A stretch of DNA of 7,453 nucleotides from an uncultured Desulfobacterales bacterium (GCA_945787595.1 CALZJV010000301.1:1-7453), one strand, 5' to 3'. Positions 1 to 5,644 are shown, numbered from the stretch's first letter. Made by a program: numbers and translations. Notes: a model not told the origin generated them from the sequence alone.

Positions 1-108
1 TCCTTCACTGAACTTTGATGGCAGCATTAAATGCGTTTCTATCAAAGTATCAATGGGGATGTGATTTCGTAATACGAATAGCTCCTGGGATGAAAAATGT
101 CGTTTCAT
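1..108 (-). CDS. CHC2 zinc-finger (primase-like) protein, N-terminal 36 residues only
   Basis: This is an open reading frame too short to stand alone, cut by the left edge of the window. The start ATG is at 108 and is preceded by an AGGAG ribosome binding site about 10 bases upstream. The visible N-terminus begins MKRHFSSQELFVLRNHIPID and continues to a KFSEG near the cut. Small CHC2 zinc-finger proteins, which resemble the zinc domain of DNA primase DnaG, commonly open with an 'ELxxLRNxIPIxxLIE' helix and 'KxSEG', just before the first zinc cysteines. Those cysteines would lie outside the window, so the zinc site is not seen. It follows the 119-residue cysteine-rich protein by 65 bases in the same direction, so the two are probably co-transcribed. 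The family assignment is from recollection of the N-terminal pattern; an operon role in a mobile element is inference. Confidence 0.6.
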   Translation of the reverse strand, partial: MKRHFSSQELFVLRNHIPIDTLIETHLMLPSKFSEG

Positions 109-173
109 TTGCGCAGCTCTCCTGTAGTTTAAAAATATGAGGTTAGTTTTCGCTTCACACCGTGCAACACAGA

Positions 174-533
174 CTATCGGCGAGGGAAAACATCCACAAT
201 TTTGCCGTAAACACCGCAAAAACTGCAGCGTGGTTTGGTATTTTGTTCGATTGGGTATAAGATAACACGCAAAGGGGGGGTATTCGTAGAGGTATCAGCC
301 ATGGTTTTTTTAGTTTTACCCATTCGCCGCTTTTTTTCATTGCAACTATGAGCTTCGCGGCCCTTTTTAGAAGTACGGTATTGGCTTTGGGCCTTGCGAT
401 GGGCCTTCACTTGAGCTTCACGGCGACAGCTGCTGGAGCAGTAGAGATGACCGCGATAACATTTTCGGCAAATATTAAATCGTAGCTGACAATGTTTGCA
501 TTCCAGTTCAATTAATAATAAATCACTGCACAT
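174..533 (-). CDS. small cysteine-rich (putative zinc-binding) protein, 119 aa
   Basis: The function is not known. The start ATG (531-533) has a strong GGAGG site seven bases upstream. The N-terminal third carries cysteines at 12, 15, 22, 25, 32 and 36, arranged as CxxC, CxxC and CxxxC, which looks like one or two treble-clef or zinc-ribbon sites. A basic segment follows at about 37-75, rich in Lys/Arg/Gln/His with a YRTSKKGREAH stretch; it is probably helical and could contact nucleic acid. A further CxxC is at 103/106, near an Arg-Arg C-terminus. There is no signal peptide or membrane segment, so it should be cytoplasmic. The next gene downstream is the CHC2-like protein, 65 bases away. Two zinc proteins in tandem, with no metabolic neighbour, suggest accessory genes of a transposon or other mobile element, but no transposase for it is in view. 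The reading frame is confident; the role is not. Confidence 0.75.
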   Translation of the reverse strand: MCSDLLLIELECKHCQLRFNICRKCYRGHLYCSSSCRREAQVKAHRKAQSQYRTSKKGREAHSCNEKKRRMGKTKKTMADTSTNTPPLRVILYPIEQNTKPRCSFCGVYGKIVDVFPRR

Positions 534-624
534 TCGATCGCCTCCGCTCTTGAAAGCAATCGAAAACCATGGTATGTAAAAAACGTGTGCTGGGCTTCCG
601 TATGCTTTACGGTTTGTCCATATT

Positions 625-654
625 AAAGGCCTGAAGCGGCAACTTCAGGCCTTT
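625..654 (+). terminator. perfect 12-bp stem-loop, terminator-like
   Basis: Bases 625-636 (aaaggcctgaag) pair perfectly with 643-654 (cttcaggccttt) around a six-base loop (637-642). Read on the plus strand the hairpin runs into TTTT then CCTAT, which is acceptable for an intrinsic terminator. Read on the minus strand it ends in TTT then AATATGG, which is weaker. There is no plus-strand gene upstream that it could serve. It may instead stop minus-strand transcription coming from the right, or be a leftover from a deleted gene. Confidence 0.55.
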
Positions 655-755
655 TCCTATTTATAAGCTCCAGGTCTCTGCCGGAACATAAATGAGCGAT
701 GGGTTTAACATATTAGCTATTGCAAAGAAAACGCATGATTTTTTTTGCTCTACGC

Positions 756-887
756 GGCGGGGTATCTTTTTCAAATTTGCAGGGTAGGCGGGGGGTGTTT
801 TTTATTAGAACTGGCGAGGTACTTGCGGGATAGGCTGGGTATTTTTAAAATGGGGCGGGGTATAGGCGGGATACTGGCGGGGTATCT
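756..887. repeat. degenerate array of G-rich 11-bp units (consensus GGCGGGGTATC)
   Basis: Related units begin at about 756, 787, 813, 824, 833, 854, 865 and 876. The units at 756 and 876 are identical over 12 bases (ggcggggtatct). Those at 813 and 824, and those at 854, 865 and 876, are spaced exactly 11 bases apart, close to one DNA helical turn, while the earlier units are more scattered. Almost all Gs are on the plus strand, and the many GGG/GGGG runs could allow G-quadruplex formation. The array stops next to a copy of the dispersed repeat that begins around 907. No function is known to me; clustered protein-binding sites (for example a transposon end) or a decayed tandem repeat are the alternatives. 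Confidence 0.6.
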
Positions 888-906
888 CAATTGTTAGAGA
901 CCTAAG

Positions 907-970
907 TTTACAGTATATGCAAAATATTAGATCTCCAGATAGTTGGTTTTTGTTGGAGATATCCAACTAT
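907..970. repeat. dispersed repeat, partial copy C
   Basis: Bases 907-962 align without gaps to 5635-5690. The match is loose over the first 28 bases (9 differences) and tight over the last 28 (2 differences, sharing ccagatagttggtttt). It also shares tttacagtat with the copy at 3435-3558. Inside it, atagttgg (939-946) pairs perfectly with ccaactat (963-970) around a 16-base loop. The left part of the repeat seen in the other two copies is missing or unrecognisable here, though a tcaatt at 887-892 sits roughly where a homologous base block would be. Confidence 0.6.
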
Positions 971-1190
971 TTGAAGGCCTTTTAAATGTACAGATATATC
1001 GCGACTTAATAAAGAAGTCTTGTAAATCCTTAGAAATCGGATGGTTGTGATTTGACAGTTTTTACTGCAAATTTTGGAGGCATTGAAATACAAGCTTGTG
1101 TTACACAATCACAACCTGAAGCGGATCGCCGGGGATGATGTAATCACCTAATTTTCAGCATCACGCATTCTCATACACTTCCTCCGATAG

Positions 1191-1397
1191 TCAATCTGGC
1201 TCTTTCTTTTGATGCAGTATAAATCTGACCAGACTATTTTCGGCATTACCCTGTTCGGCCAATGGGCGCCACTCAAGCAGTGCGGTCGCATAATCACCTC
1301 GCTGGTACGCTACATAGCCTTTCTGGAGGTCCTGTGTCGCCACCGCCACCGGCAGCGTCAGCATGACGATGAGGGCGGTAGCGAGGAGGTAGCGCAT
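1191..1397 (-). pseudogene. truncated Sel1/TPR-repeat secreted protein
   Basis: The start ATG (1395-1397) has GGAGG seven bases upstream. Residues 1-20 form a classic signal peptide: a short positive end, a hydrophobic core to about residue 19 and an AVA cleavage site before Thr21. Residues 27-52 read GYVAYQRGDYATALLEWRPL and then AEQGNA, the first half of the tetratricopeptide unit typical of Sel1-like repeat proteins. Those normally go on with A-x-A-Q-x-x-L-G and several more repeats. Here homology stops at Glu53 (about base 1240), and 15 unrelated residues lead to a stop, giving 68 residues. Intact relatives are usually at least twice as long. The export signal and promoter remain, so a short secreted peptide could still be made, but it lacks a complete repeat. 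I read it as a gene truncated by a rearrangement near 1240. Confidence 0.7.
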
Positions 1398-1419
1398 GGC
1401 GTGTCCTCCCTCTCTAAGG

Positions 1420-1449
1420 ATAATAGCACATTCCGGATCTGCATCCGAA
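1420..1449 (-). promoter_or_regulatory. candidate promoter of the Sel1 remnant
   Basis: Read on the minus strand, TTCGGA (1449-1444) and TATTAT (1425-1420) are 18 bases apart and resemble -35 and -10 boxes. Transcription would start a few bases before the GGAGG ribosome binding site. The spacer contains a small inverted CGGAT/ATCCG pair. The -35 match is poor, so this is only a candidate. Confidence 0.3.
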
Positions 1450-1556
1450 CACGAGACTGTTAGATTCCACCAGACAAAGGCGGCTGACTACCGTTCCGGG
1501 TCAGCAGCGGACGTCACAGGGACTGATTTCGAAGGTCAGGGCCTAGCCATCAACCG

Positions 1557-2048
1557 TCATGTATTGCTCTTTGAGATAGCACCTTCCACAAACCGAACAA
1601 AATCCTCATCAAAAATTTTGCTCCCGTAAGGGCTTTTTCTCCAGCAATTTAACATAGGAGGTACTGAGTAGAACACTGACACAATGTTTTCCAATTCTTT
1701 TAGATCCGCTGGGGTTTTAATTGATTTGTACTGCCCCCAATGAAGCCACATCCAACATTGACACATGTTATCGATTTGAATCGCGCCATCTGCACTTACG
1801 TTCATCTCTGTACCGATCATTTCATACACTGATTTTAGGCCGGATGACTTCATCCAATTTTCACGCAGCTCGGAATTGTTCACCATTGCAAGGACGTTTT
1901 CTCGTACGCCGATAGATCTGGCAGTTCGAGATGTGTCCGCAGCCGTGAGTCTCGCGAACCGAACTTGGAACGCTAGGTACAGCAGGGAAATGACTACTGC
2001 GATTACGCCGACGGTTTCGGAAATCGCCGAAACTGTGTCCCAGTTCAT
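1557..2048 (-). CDS. hypothetical protein with one N-terminal membrane helix, 163 aa
   Basis: The function is unknown. The start ATG (2046-2048) has an AGGAG site about eight bases upstream. Residues 1-7 are polar, and residues 8-28 (AISETVGVIAVVISLLYLAF) form a single membrane helix, followed by Arg-rich residues that should face the cytoplasm. The remainder (30-163) is soluble and probably helical, with a Trp/Cys cluster at about 94-104. A C-terminal block at 127-157 contains YSVPPM, a Trp at 136 and a KIFDEDFVRFVE stretch. Many uncharacterised bacterial proteins start with a 'W-x-x-V-G-A-I-x-E-x-x-G-x-I-A-V-V-x-S-L-x-Y-L' helix and have a similar tail, so this is a complete member of that kind. 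The oxidoreductase gene ends 127 bases upstream, too far to require a shared transcript, and a 16-bp palindrome lies in that gap. Confidence 0.75.
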   Translation of the reverse strand: MNWDTVSAISETVGVIAVVISLLYLAFQVRFARLTAADTSRTARSIGVRENVLAMVNNSELRENWMKSSGLKSVYEMIGTEMNVSADGAIQIDNMCQCWMWLHWGQYKSIKTPADLKELENIVSVFYSVPPMLNCWRKSPYGSKIFDEDFVRFVEGAISKSNT

Positions 2049-2116
2049 GAATGTTTCTCCTATCTTCTAAGTTTAGCTAAGTTGCACACAGGGGACAATA
2101 ATCATGAATGGTGGCA

Positions 2117-2132
2117 CAAATCTTAAGATTTG
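2117..2132. promoter_or_regulatory. 16-bp perfect palindrome upstream of the 163-aa gene
   Basis: The sequence caaatcttaagatttg is its own reverse complement over all 16 bases. It lies about 70-85 bases upstream of the ATG at 2048 and about 45 bases past the end of the oxidoreductase gene. Symmetry of this kind suits a dimeric repressor site. With no T-run after it on the minus strand, it is a poor terminator. A palindrome of this length can arise by chance in a window this size, so the operator reading is tentative. Confidence 0.35.
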
Positions 2133-2175
2133 GAATAAACTTCATCCGAAGCGCACCCCTATGAATCGATCTTCA

Positions 2176-3393
2176 TCACTTTGTAAACAGATGAGAAAAC
2201 TTCTCCCGCCATTTAATGCAACGTTGCGCATCACGTTCTTCATAAATACGGATGGCAGACGGAAGGTCCAGCGTGAAGGCATCCTCCCGATCCTCTCCCA
2301 AAGCCGTTATTCGCATGGTGTACCAGGCCGTTATCCCCCCCCGAGGCGGGGAATCGAATACAGGAAAATCAGGATCACCACCTTCTTCGGTCAACCAGAC
2401 CTCCGCAAGCCGAGGATTGAGAACCATGACACGCGCTAAACTCACCATGTCGACAGCGCCACTAGCCACTGCATCCACTGCCTGCTCACGCCTTTTGAAC
2501 CCCCCCGTTAGCATCAAAGGCACATTGGTTACCCCTCTTGCGAGTCGGGCAAAATCAAGAAAGTATGGCCCTCCATCCGACGAACGCTCGGAGCTTGCCT
2601 TCGCTCCGGGGAAATAGGTCCCTCCACTAATATCAATCAAATCGATCGAGGTTTGATCGAGGAGGCGCACCACCTCTAAAGCATCAACATCTGTCAATCC
2701 ACCTTCCAGTTTGTCCGTCGAGTTGATCTTGATCCCGACGGGAAACGACGGACCAACGGCGCGCCGTACTTCGTCTATCACCTTGAGCACTATACGGCAT
2801 CGTGCTTCGATTGAACCGCCGTACCCATCATTCCGGCGGTTAAACAATGGAGATAGGAATTGACTGAGTAAGAACCCGTGCCCAGCGTGAATATGAACGC
2901 CGCTAAATCCTGCGTTCTTTGCGTATGCTGCGGTTCTTGCATACATGTCAGGTAATTCCTGAATCTCATCAATCGACATACCCGCACATTGAAGGCCTTC
3001 AATATTGAGGGCAGACGGCCCCTTTGGTTGACTGATCGGCAAGTGCGAAAGGGCTCCGGCGTGACTGAGCTGCGGCCATAGATGAGCGCCCTCAATCACG
3101 GCTCGGCTGACCAATGACTGTATCGCCTGCTGATCGGTATGCGCTCCGAATACCAGATTGCCCGGTGTCTCCGGAAAGCGAGGGTCCCCTTGCACTTCAC
3201 CGATGATAGACACTGCGGCTCCGCCTTCCGCCCATCTTTCGTAGAGTCGAATCTGCGCCTCGGTGGGATCACCCTCACCGTTCCCAAGAGAATCCGACAT
3301 TGCTGACTTTGCAAGTCGATTTTTTAGAGTCGCGCCACAAGGGAGCTCCAGCGAGCGTCGAAGTACATGATTGGAAACTGAGGTTTTGATCAT
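2176..3393 (-). CDS. Old Yellow Enzyme-family NADH:flavin oxidoreductase, 405 aa
   Basis: This is an FMN-dependent TIM-barrel ene-reductase, expected to reduce activated C=C bonds of enals, enones or related compounds with NAD(P)H in the cytoplasm; the true substrate cannot be read from sequence. Landmarks in order are NRLAKSAM (25-32) at the first barrel strand near the flavin, QLSHAG (108-113), HIHAGHGFLLSQFLSP (167-182) with the substrate-binding His169/His172 pair in the HxxH form of the YqjM-like branch, NRRNDGYGGSIEAR (185-198), and LTGGF (295-299) plus SLARVMVLNP (318-327) for FMN phosphate binding. At about 400 residues it is a single-domain form without the FeS/NAD domain of 2,4-dienoyl-CoA reductases. 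The ATG (3391-3393) has AAAGGA about six bases upstream. It lies 42 bases from repeat copy A, which may carry its promoter. Confidence 0.92.
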   Translation of the reverse strand: MIKTSVSNHVLRRSLELPCGATLKNRLAKSAMSDSLGNGEGDPTEAQIRLYERWAEGGAAVSIIGEVQGDPRFPETPGNLVFGAHTDQQAIQSLVSRAVIEGAHLWPQLSHAGALSHLPISQPKGPSALNIEGLQCAGMSIDEIQELPDMYARTAAYAKNAGFSGVHIHAGHGFLLSQFLSPLFNRRNDGYGGSIEARCRIVLKVIDEVRRAVGPSFPVGIKINSTDKLEGGLTDVDALEVVRLLDQTSIDLIDISGGTYFPGAKASSERSSDGGPYFLDFARLARGVTNVPLMLTGGFKRREQAVDAVASGAVDMVSLARVMVLNPRLAEVWLTEEGGDPDFPVFDSPPRGGITAWYTMRITALGEDREDAFTLDLPSAIRIYEERDAQRCIKWREKFSHLFTK

Positions 3394-3434
3394 AATTATC
3401 CTTTAAGAAGCTAACAAGTTTTTGTGTGGTTCTG

Positions 3435-3558
3435 GATATCATAAAATATCACTAATTACCCCAAATTTCAGATTTGTAGATGGTACCCCAACACCAGCAA
3501 AAATACAGATATCACATTTTTTAAAGGTCGGTCAATTCTACATAGATGTTTACAGTAT
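3435..3558. repeat. dispersed repeat, copy A (124 bp)
   Basis: It aligns without gaps to 5521-5644, with 15 mismatches over 124 bases by hand count. Most differences fall in the first 40 bases; from about 3475 onward the copies are nearly identical. Shared landmarks are tgtagatggtacccca, aaaaatacagatatcacatt and ggtcggtcaattctacatag. Read on the minus strand, both copies contain TTGACC followed at about 17-18 bases by ATATCT/TATCTG, so each might supply a weak promoter toward the left; copy A lies 42 bases upstream of the oxidoreductase ATG. No open frame of meaningful length is conserved between the copies. Confidence 0.9.
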
Positions 3559-3587
3559 CAGTACTTTTGAGAGTCACAATTTTATTA

Positions 3588-3606
3588 CAGATATCACAAA
3601 TATCTG
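3588..3606. repeat. 7-bp perfect hairpin at the right end of repeat copy A
   Basis: cagatat (3588-3594) pairs with atatctg (3600-3606) around a five-base loop. The right arm continues as atatctgcaa, matching the atatctgca at 5687-5695 near the right end of copy B at almost the same distance from the 124-bp block (42 versus 43 bases). This suggests the repeat unit really ends near 3608 in copy A. Confidence 0.5.
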
Positions 3607-3608
3607 CA

Positions 3609-3791
3609 ATTGAGGATCATTTACGATTCGTTGGAATCTCCAATTTTGGGATTTGGAAATATTTAAGATTACCAGAAGATGGACTATGGATAAAACGGTT
3701 GTTAGTTAGATATATGCAACAATTTACGTTTGTTCCTTCAAGTATCAACAGTGTAAATTACTGGAAGAAGACAACAGGGGAAAACGACTAA
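3609..3791 (+). pseudogene. possible 3' fragment of a lost gene
   Basis: The plus-strand frame through 3609-3791 stays open for 60 codons and reads like natural protein: FGIWKYLRLPEDGLWIKRLL, then FVPSSINSVNYWKKTTGE before a TAA at 3789-3791. It has balanced charge, several aromatic residues and no low-complexity bias. No start codon with a ribosome binding site belongs to it, and the frame upstream passes into the repeat unit, whose right end is at about 3608. The simplest reading is the tail of a gene whose front was removed when the repeat or a rearrangement arrived. It would be convergent with the glycosyltransferase gene, whose stop is ten bases away. I do not recognise the family, and a chance open frame cannot be excluded. 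Confidence 0.3.
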
Positions 3792-3800
3792 TTATCATCA

Positions 3801-5195
3801 TCATTTGCTTTTTTTTTTGGCTAGATTTCCCCAGAAACTGGATTCGGCAAAGCTGTCATGCCAGTAAATTGGAGCAATAGCTATGGCTGTATCGGTAGAT
3901 GCTGAAAGCAACAACAATTCGATATCAAATGAGAATGTCCTTACCTTGGTTTTCAAAAGTATTTGCCTTAAAAGTTTTGCATTAAATGCCTTGAGACCAC
4001 ATTGAGTGTCTGTGATTTTCCCTGTTTGCGGAAACAATTTTGAAAATACGAGTCCCCGCAGGCCGACCATTCGACGATCGAACTCAGTCAACCCTTGAAC
4101 TTCTCCGTTCTTCCCCCATGGACCGCGACAAATACTTCCCGCGTCATAGCGTGACGCAATAGTAAGCATGGTTTTATCGTCTTGTTTTTCCAATAAAAGT
4201 CCAATTTCATTGACAGGCGCTGCCATATCAGCATCTGTAAAGACAACTATATGCGGCTTATTAACTGCGGAATAATTTTCCAATGCTTGCCACATACCAT
4301 ATTGAATAGATCCTCCCTTTCGGCTGTCACTTGTGGATTTCAATCCTTTAATAACCACTAACTGTCTTTTGATGCCATCGTCAAGATAGAGAACCTCTAC
4401 ATTTTTGTATCCTTCTTTTTCAATAATTTCCTGTGCTTTTTCCCCACTCTGATTTGGACAGCCATCATCAACAAGAATCATGTTGAATTGAAGAGGCGAA
4501 TCTTTCAATAGCCACTCCAATTGTTTCATCTTACGTCGGACAAAATCTTCACCATTGGGGTTATCACTGCTTTTAGAACGAATCCGATTGTGCTCATTAT
4601 ACATGGCGAGTACCAGAGATACATGGAGAGGATAATCTATTTGCTTCACATACATTTTGGAAAGAGCCAGCTTTGAAACCAGAAGCATTGCATTTTTATA
4701 CTTTTCTGGACGGGAAGTTATCCATCTGTCAAGATTTTGAAGAACAGAAGTCTCTGGGTATTTGTACGACAAGTCATTGGCTGCTTCAAAAATTAGATTA
4801 TCCTGACTGCTTTCGGTCAGGTCTATTTCAGCTGGGAGATTTTTAGAAAGCGTAGCTATAATAGGCTCCCATGAAGGGTCAACATCTGCTTCTGGATAGG
4901 ATGTTGTCTTATCGTGCAGAATAAACCCATCCATTATAAATGGTAAGTTATTCGCTATCTTTTGAAATTCTTCTAACTTCAAATCTAAAATATAATCTGC
5001 AAGTCCCAAAATGGATAATACATCATATTCTTCTGCTATCAAGTCCTGATACAGTTTCGCCATTTTAGCAAATTGCCGAATCATTTTATAGTAATTGCTT
5101 ATACTTTCTACACTTCCTTCTAGTGTGTTTGGTTGTGGTAAGTTTATTGCATCTTTAAACAAGGTAACAATTTGTTTTGCAGATACATCCAACAT
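3801..5195 (-). CDS. family 2 glycosyltransferase (Alg5/dolichyl-phosphate-glucosyltransferase-like) with extra N-terminal region, 464 aa
   Basis: The C-terminal part is a GT-A fold sugar transferase that should move a sugar from a nucleotide donor, possibly onto a polyprenyl phosphate or a surface polysaccharide precursor. Motifs are VSLVLAMYNEHNRI (192-205), VDDGC (242-246), KGGSIQYGM (293-301), VFTDADMAAP (318-327) with the metal-binding DxD, DTQCGLKAF (396-404) and FSFDIELLLL (421-430). The KGG-DAD-DTQCG order is that of Alg5/DPM-type enzymes. Unlike Alg5 or most bacterial polyprenyl-phosphate transferases there is no membrane helix, so it is probably cytoplasmic. Residues 1-185 form a mostly helical region I do not recognise, and about 35 residues separate the first motif from VDDG, longer than usual. 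The ATG (5193-5195) follows AAAGGA. The end (AKKKSK) is encoded over an A10 run. The acceptor is unknown and no other polysaccharide genes are nearby. Confidence 0.85.
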   Translation of the reverse strand: MLDVSAKQIVTLFKDAINLPQPNTLEGSVESISNYYKMIRQFAKMAKLYQDLIAEEYDVLSILGLADYILDLKLEEFQKIANNLPFIMDGFILHDKTTSYPEADVDPSWEPIIATLSKNLPAEIDLTESSQDNLIFEAANDLSYKYPETSVLQNLDRWITSRPEKYKNAMLLVSKLALSKMYVKQIDYPLHVSLVLAMYNEHNRIRSKSSDNPNGEDFVRRKMKQLEWLLKDSPLQFNMILVDDGCPNQSGEKAQEIIEKEGYKNVEVLYLDDGIKRQLVVIKGLKSTSDSRKGGSIQYGMWQALENYSAVNKPHIVVFTDADMAAPVNEIGLLLEKQDDKTMLTIASRYDAGSICRGPWGKNGEVQGLTEFDRRMVGLRGLVFSKLFPQTGKITDTQCGLKAFNAKLLRQILLKTKVRTFSFDIELLLLSASTDTAIAIAPIYWHDSFAESSFWGNLAKKKSK

Positions 5196-5245
5196 AATTT
5201 TCCTTTAACATTTTGCCATCAAGCATATTGAACGTTTTTAAATTC

Positions 5246-5269
5246 AGCCGGGACGCCTATAACCCGGCT
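5246..5269 (-). other. GC-rich hairpin in the glycosyltransferase leader
   Basis: agccggg (5246-5252) pairs perfectly with cccggct (5263-5269) around a ten-base loop, in otherwise AT-rich DNA, about 50 bases upstream of the ATG at 5195. On the minus strand it is followed by GAATTTAAAAACG, which has no clear U-run, so it is a weak terminator or attenuator candidate and could equally stabilise the 5' end of the mRNA. Confidence 0.35.
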
Positions 5270-5520
5270 ATCTCTCATATCCTTTCATAAACCCGACTGC
5301 AAAGCAATATTTCATACTACGATATCGATTTAAACTGGGCTTTTAGAACAAGAACATACCTATTATTTTACGACCGAAAAATATTGTGAAACGCTTATAG
5401 TTAATTATACGAGTCCCGCACATTTACTGTATTGATAGATTTTTTAATTCCCTGTCAGAAAATAAATATCAGCAAATTCATTGAGATAACCTGCGGAAAC
5501 CGACCCCTCCGAAAACCTGT

Positions 5521-5644
5521 GATACTATGAAATATCACAAATATTCCCTATTTGCAGATATGTAGATGGTACCCCAACCCCGGCAAAAATACAGATATCA
5601 CATTCTTTAAAGGTCGGTCAATTCTACATAGATGTTTACAATAT
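5521..5644. repeat. dispersed repeat, copy B (124 bp)
   Basis: This is the second copy of the block at 3435-3558, in the same orientation and without gaps. It lies 74 bases beyond the stop of the hydrolase gene and about 326 bases upstream of the glycosyltransferase start. It continues rightward into the module at 5645-5698 that is shared with copy C. Confidence 0.9.

Larger units (their letters stand above)
541..1190. other. 650-bp region without a supported gene
   Basis: No convincing coding region is seen on either strand. The stretch holds the stem-loop at 625-654, a G-rich short-repeat array at 756-887 and a partial copy of the dispersed repeat at 907-970. There is also an inverted pair, ggttgtgatt (1043-1052) with aatcacaacc (1107-1116). 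On the minus strand near 1173 an ATG follows a good GGAGG, but the frame closes after eight codons (MRMRDAEN), so it is at most a broken gene start. The mosaic looks like debris of several insertions or deletions between the zinc-protein operon and the truncated Sel1 gene. Confidence 0.5.
3394..3800. other. intergenic region between oxidoreductase and glycosyltransferase
   Basis: About 400 bases, AT-rich. It contains repeat copy A (3435-3558), a 7-bp perfect hairpin (3588-3606) and a protein-like plus-strand fragment (3609-3791). Nothing else is recognised in it. Confidence 0.6.

Noticed and set aside
174..340. Second open frame overlapping the 119-aa zinc protein on the same strand (155-340)
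   Set aside because: It lies in another frame inside the better-supported gene, has no ribosome binding site and reads as low-quality protein.
756..887. CRISPR array
   Set aside because: Units are 11 bases, degenerate, partly directly adjacent and have no regular unique spacers; no cas gene is present.
963..990. Weak similarity of the reverse complement of this stretch to the tttaaaggtcggtcaa core of copies A and B
   Set aside because: It needs gaps and several mismatches in AT-rich DNA, so it is not distinguishable from chance.
908..1108. 66-codon minus-strand frame over repeat copy C
   Set aside because: Its sequence is explained by the repeat, there is no ribosome binding site and it resembles no protein.
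630..1124. Shared 10-mer cctgaagcgg at 630-639 and 1115-1124
   Set aside because: Exact 10-base matches are expected by chance in a window this size, and the flanks do not match.
2104..2617. Plus-strand open frames opposite the oxidoreductase gene
   Set aside because: They are shadows of a strongly supported minus-strand gene with clear flavoenzyme motifs.
2790..3314. Minus-strand frames of 72 and 101 codons within the oxidoreductase gene
   Set aside because: They are out of frame with the real gene and cover its conserved motifs.
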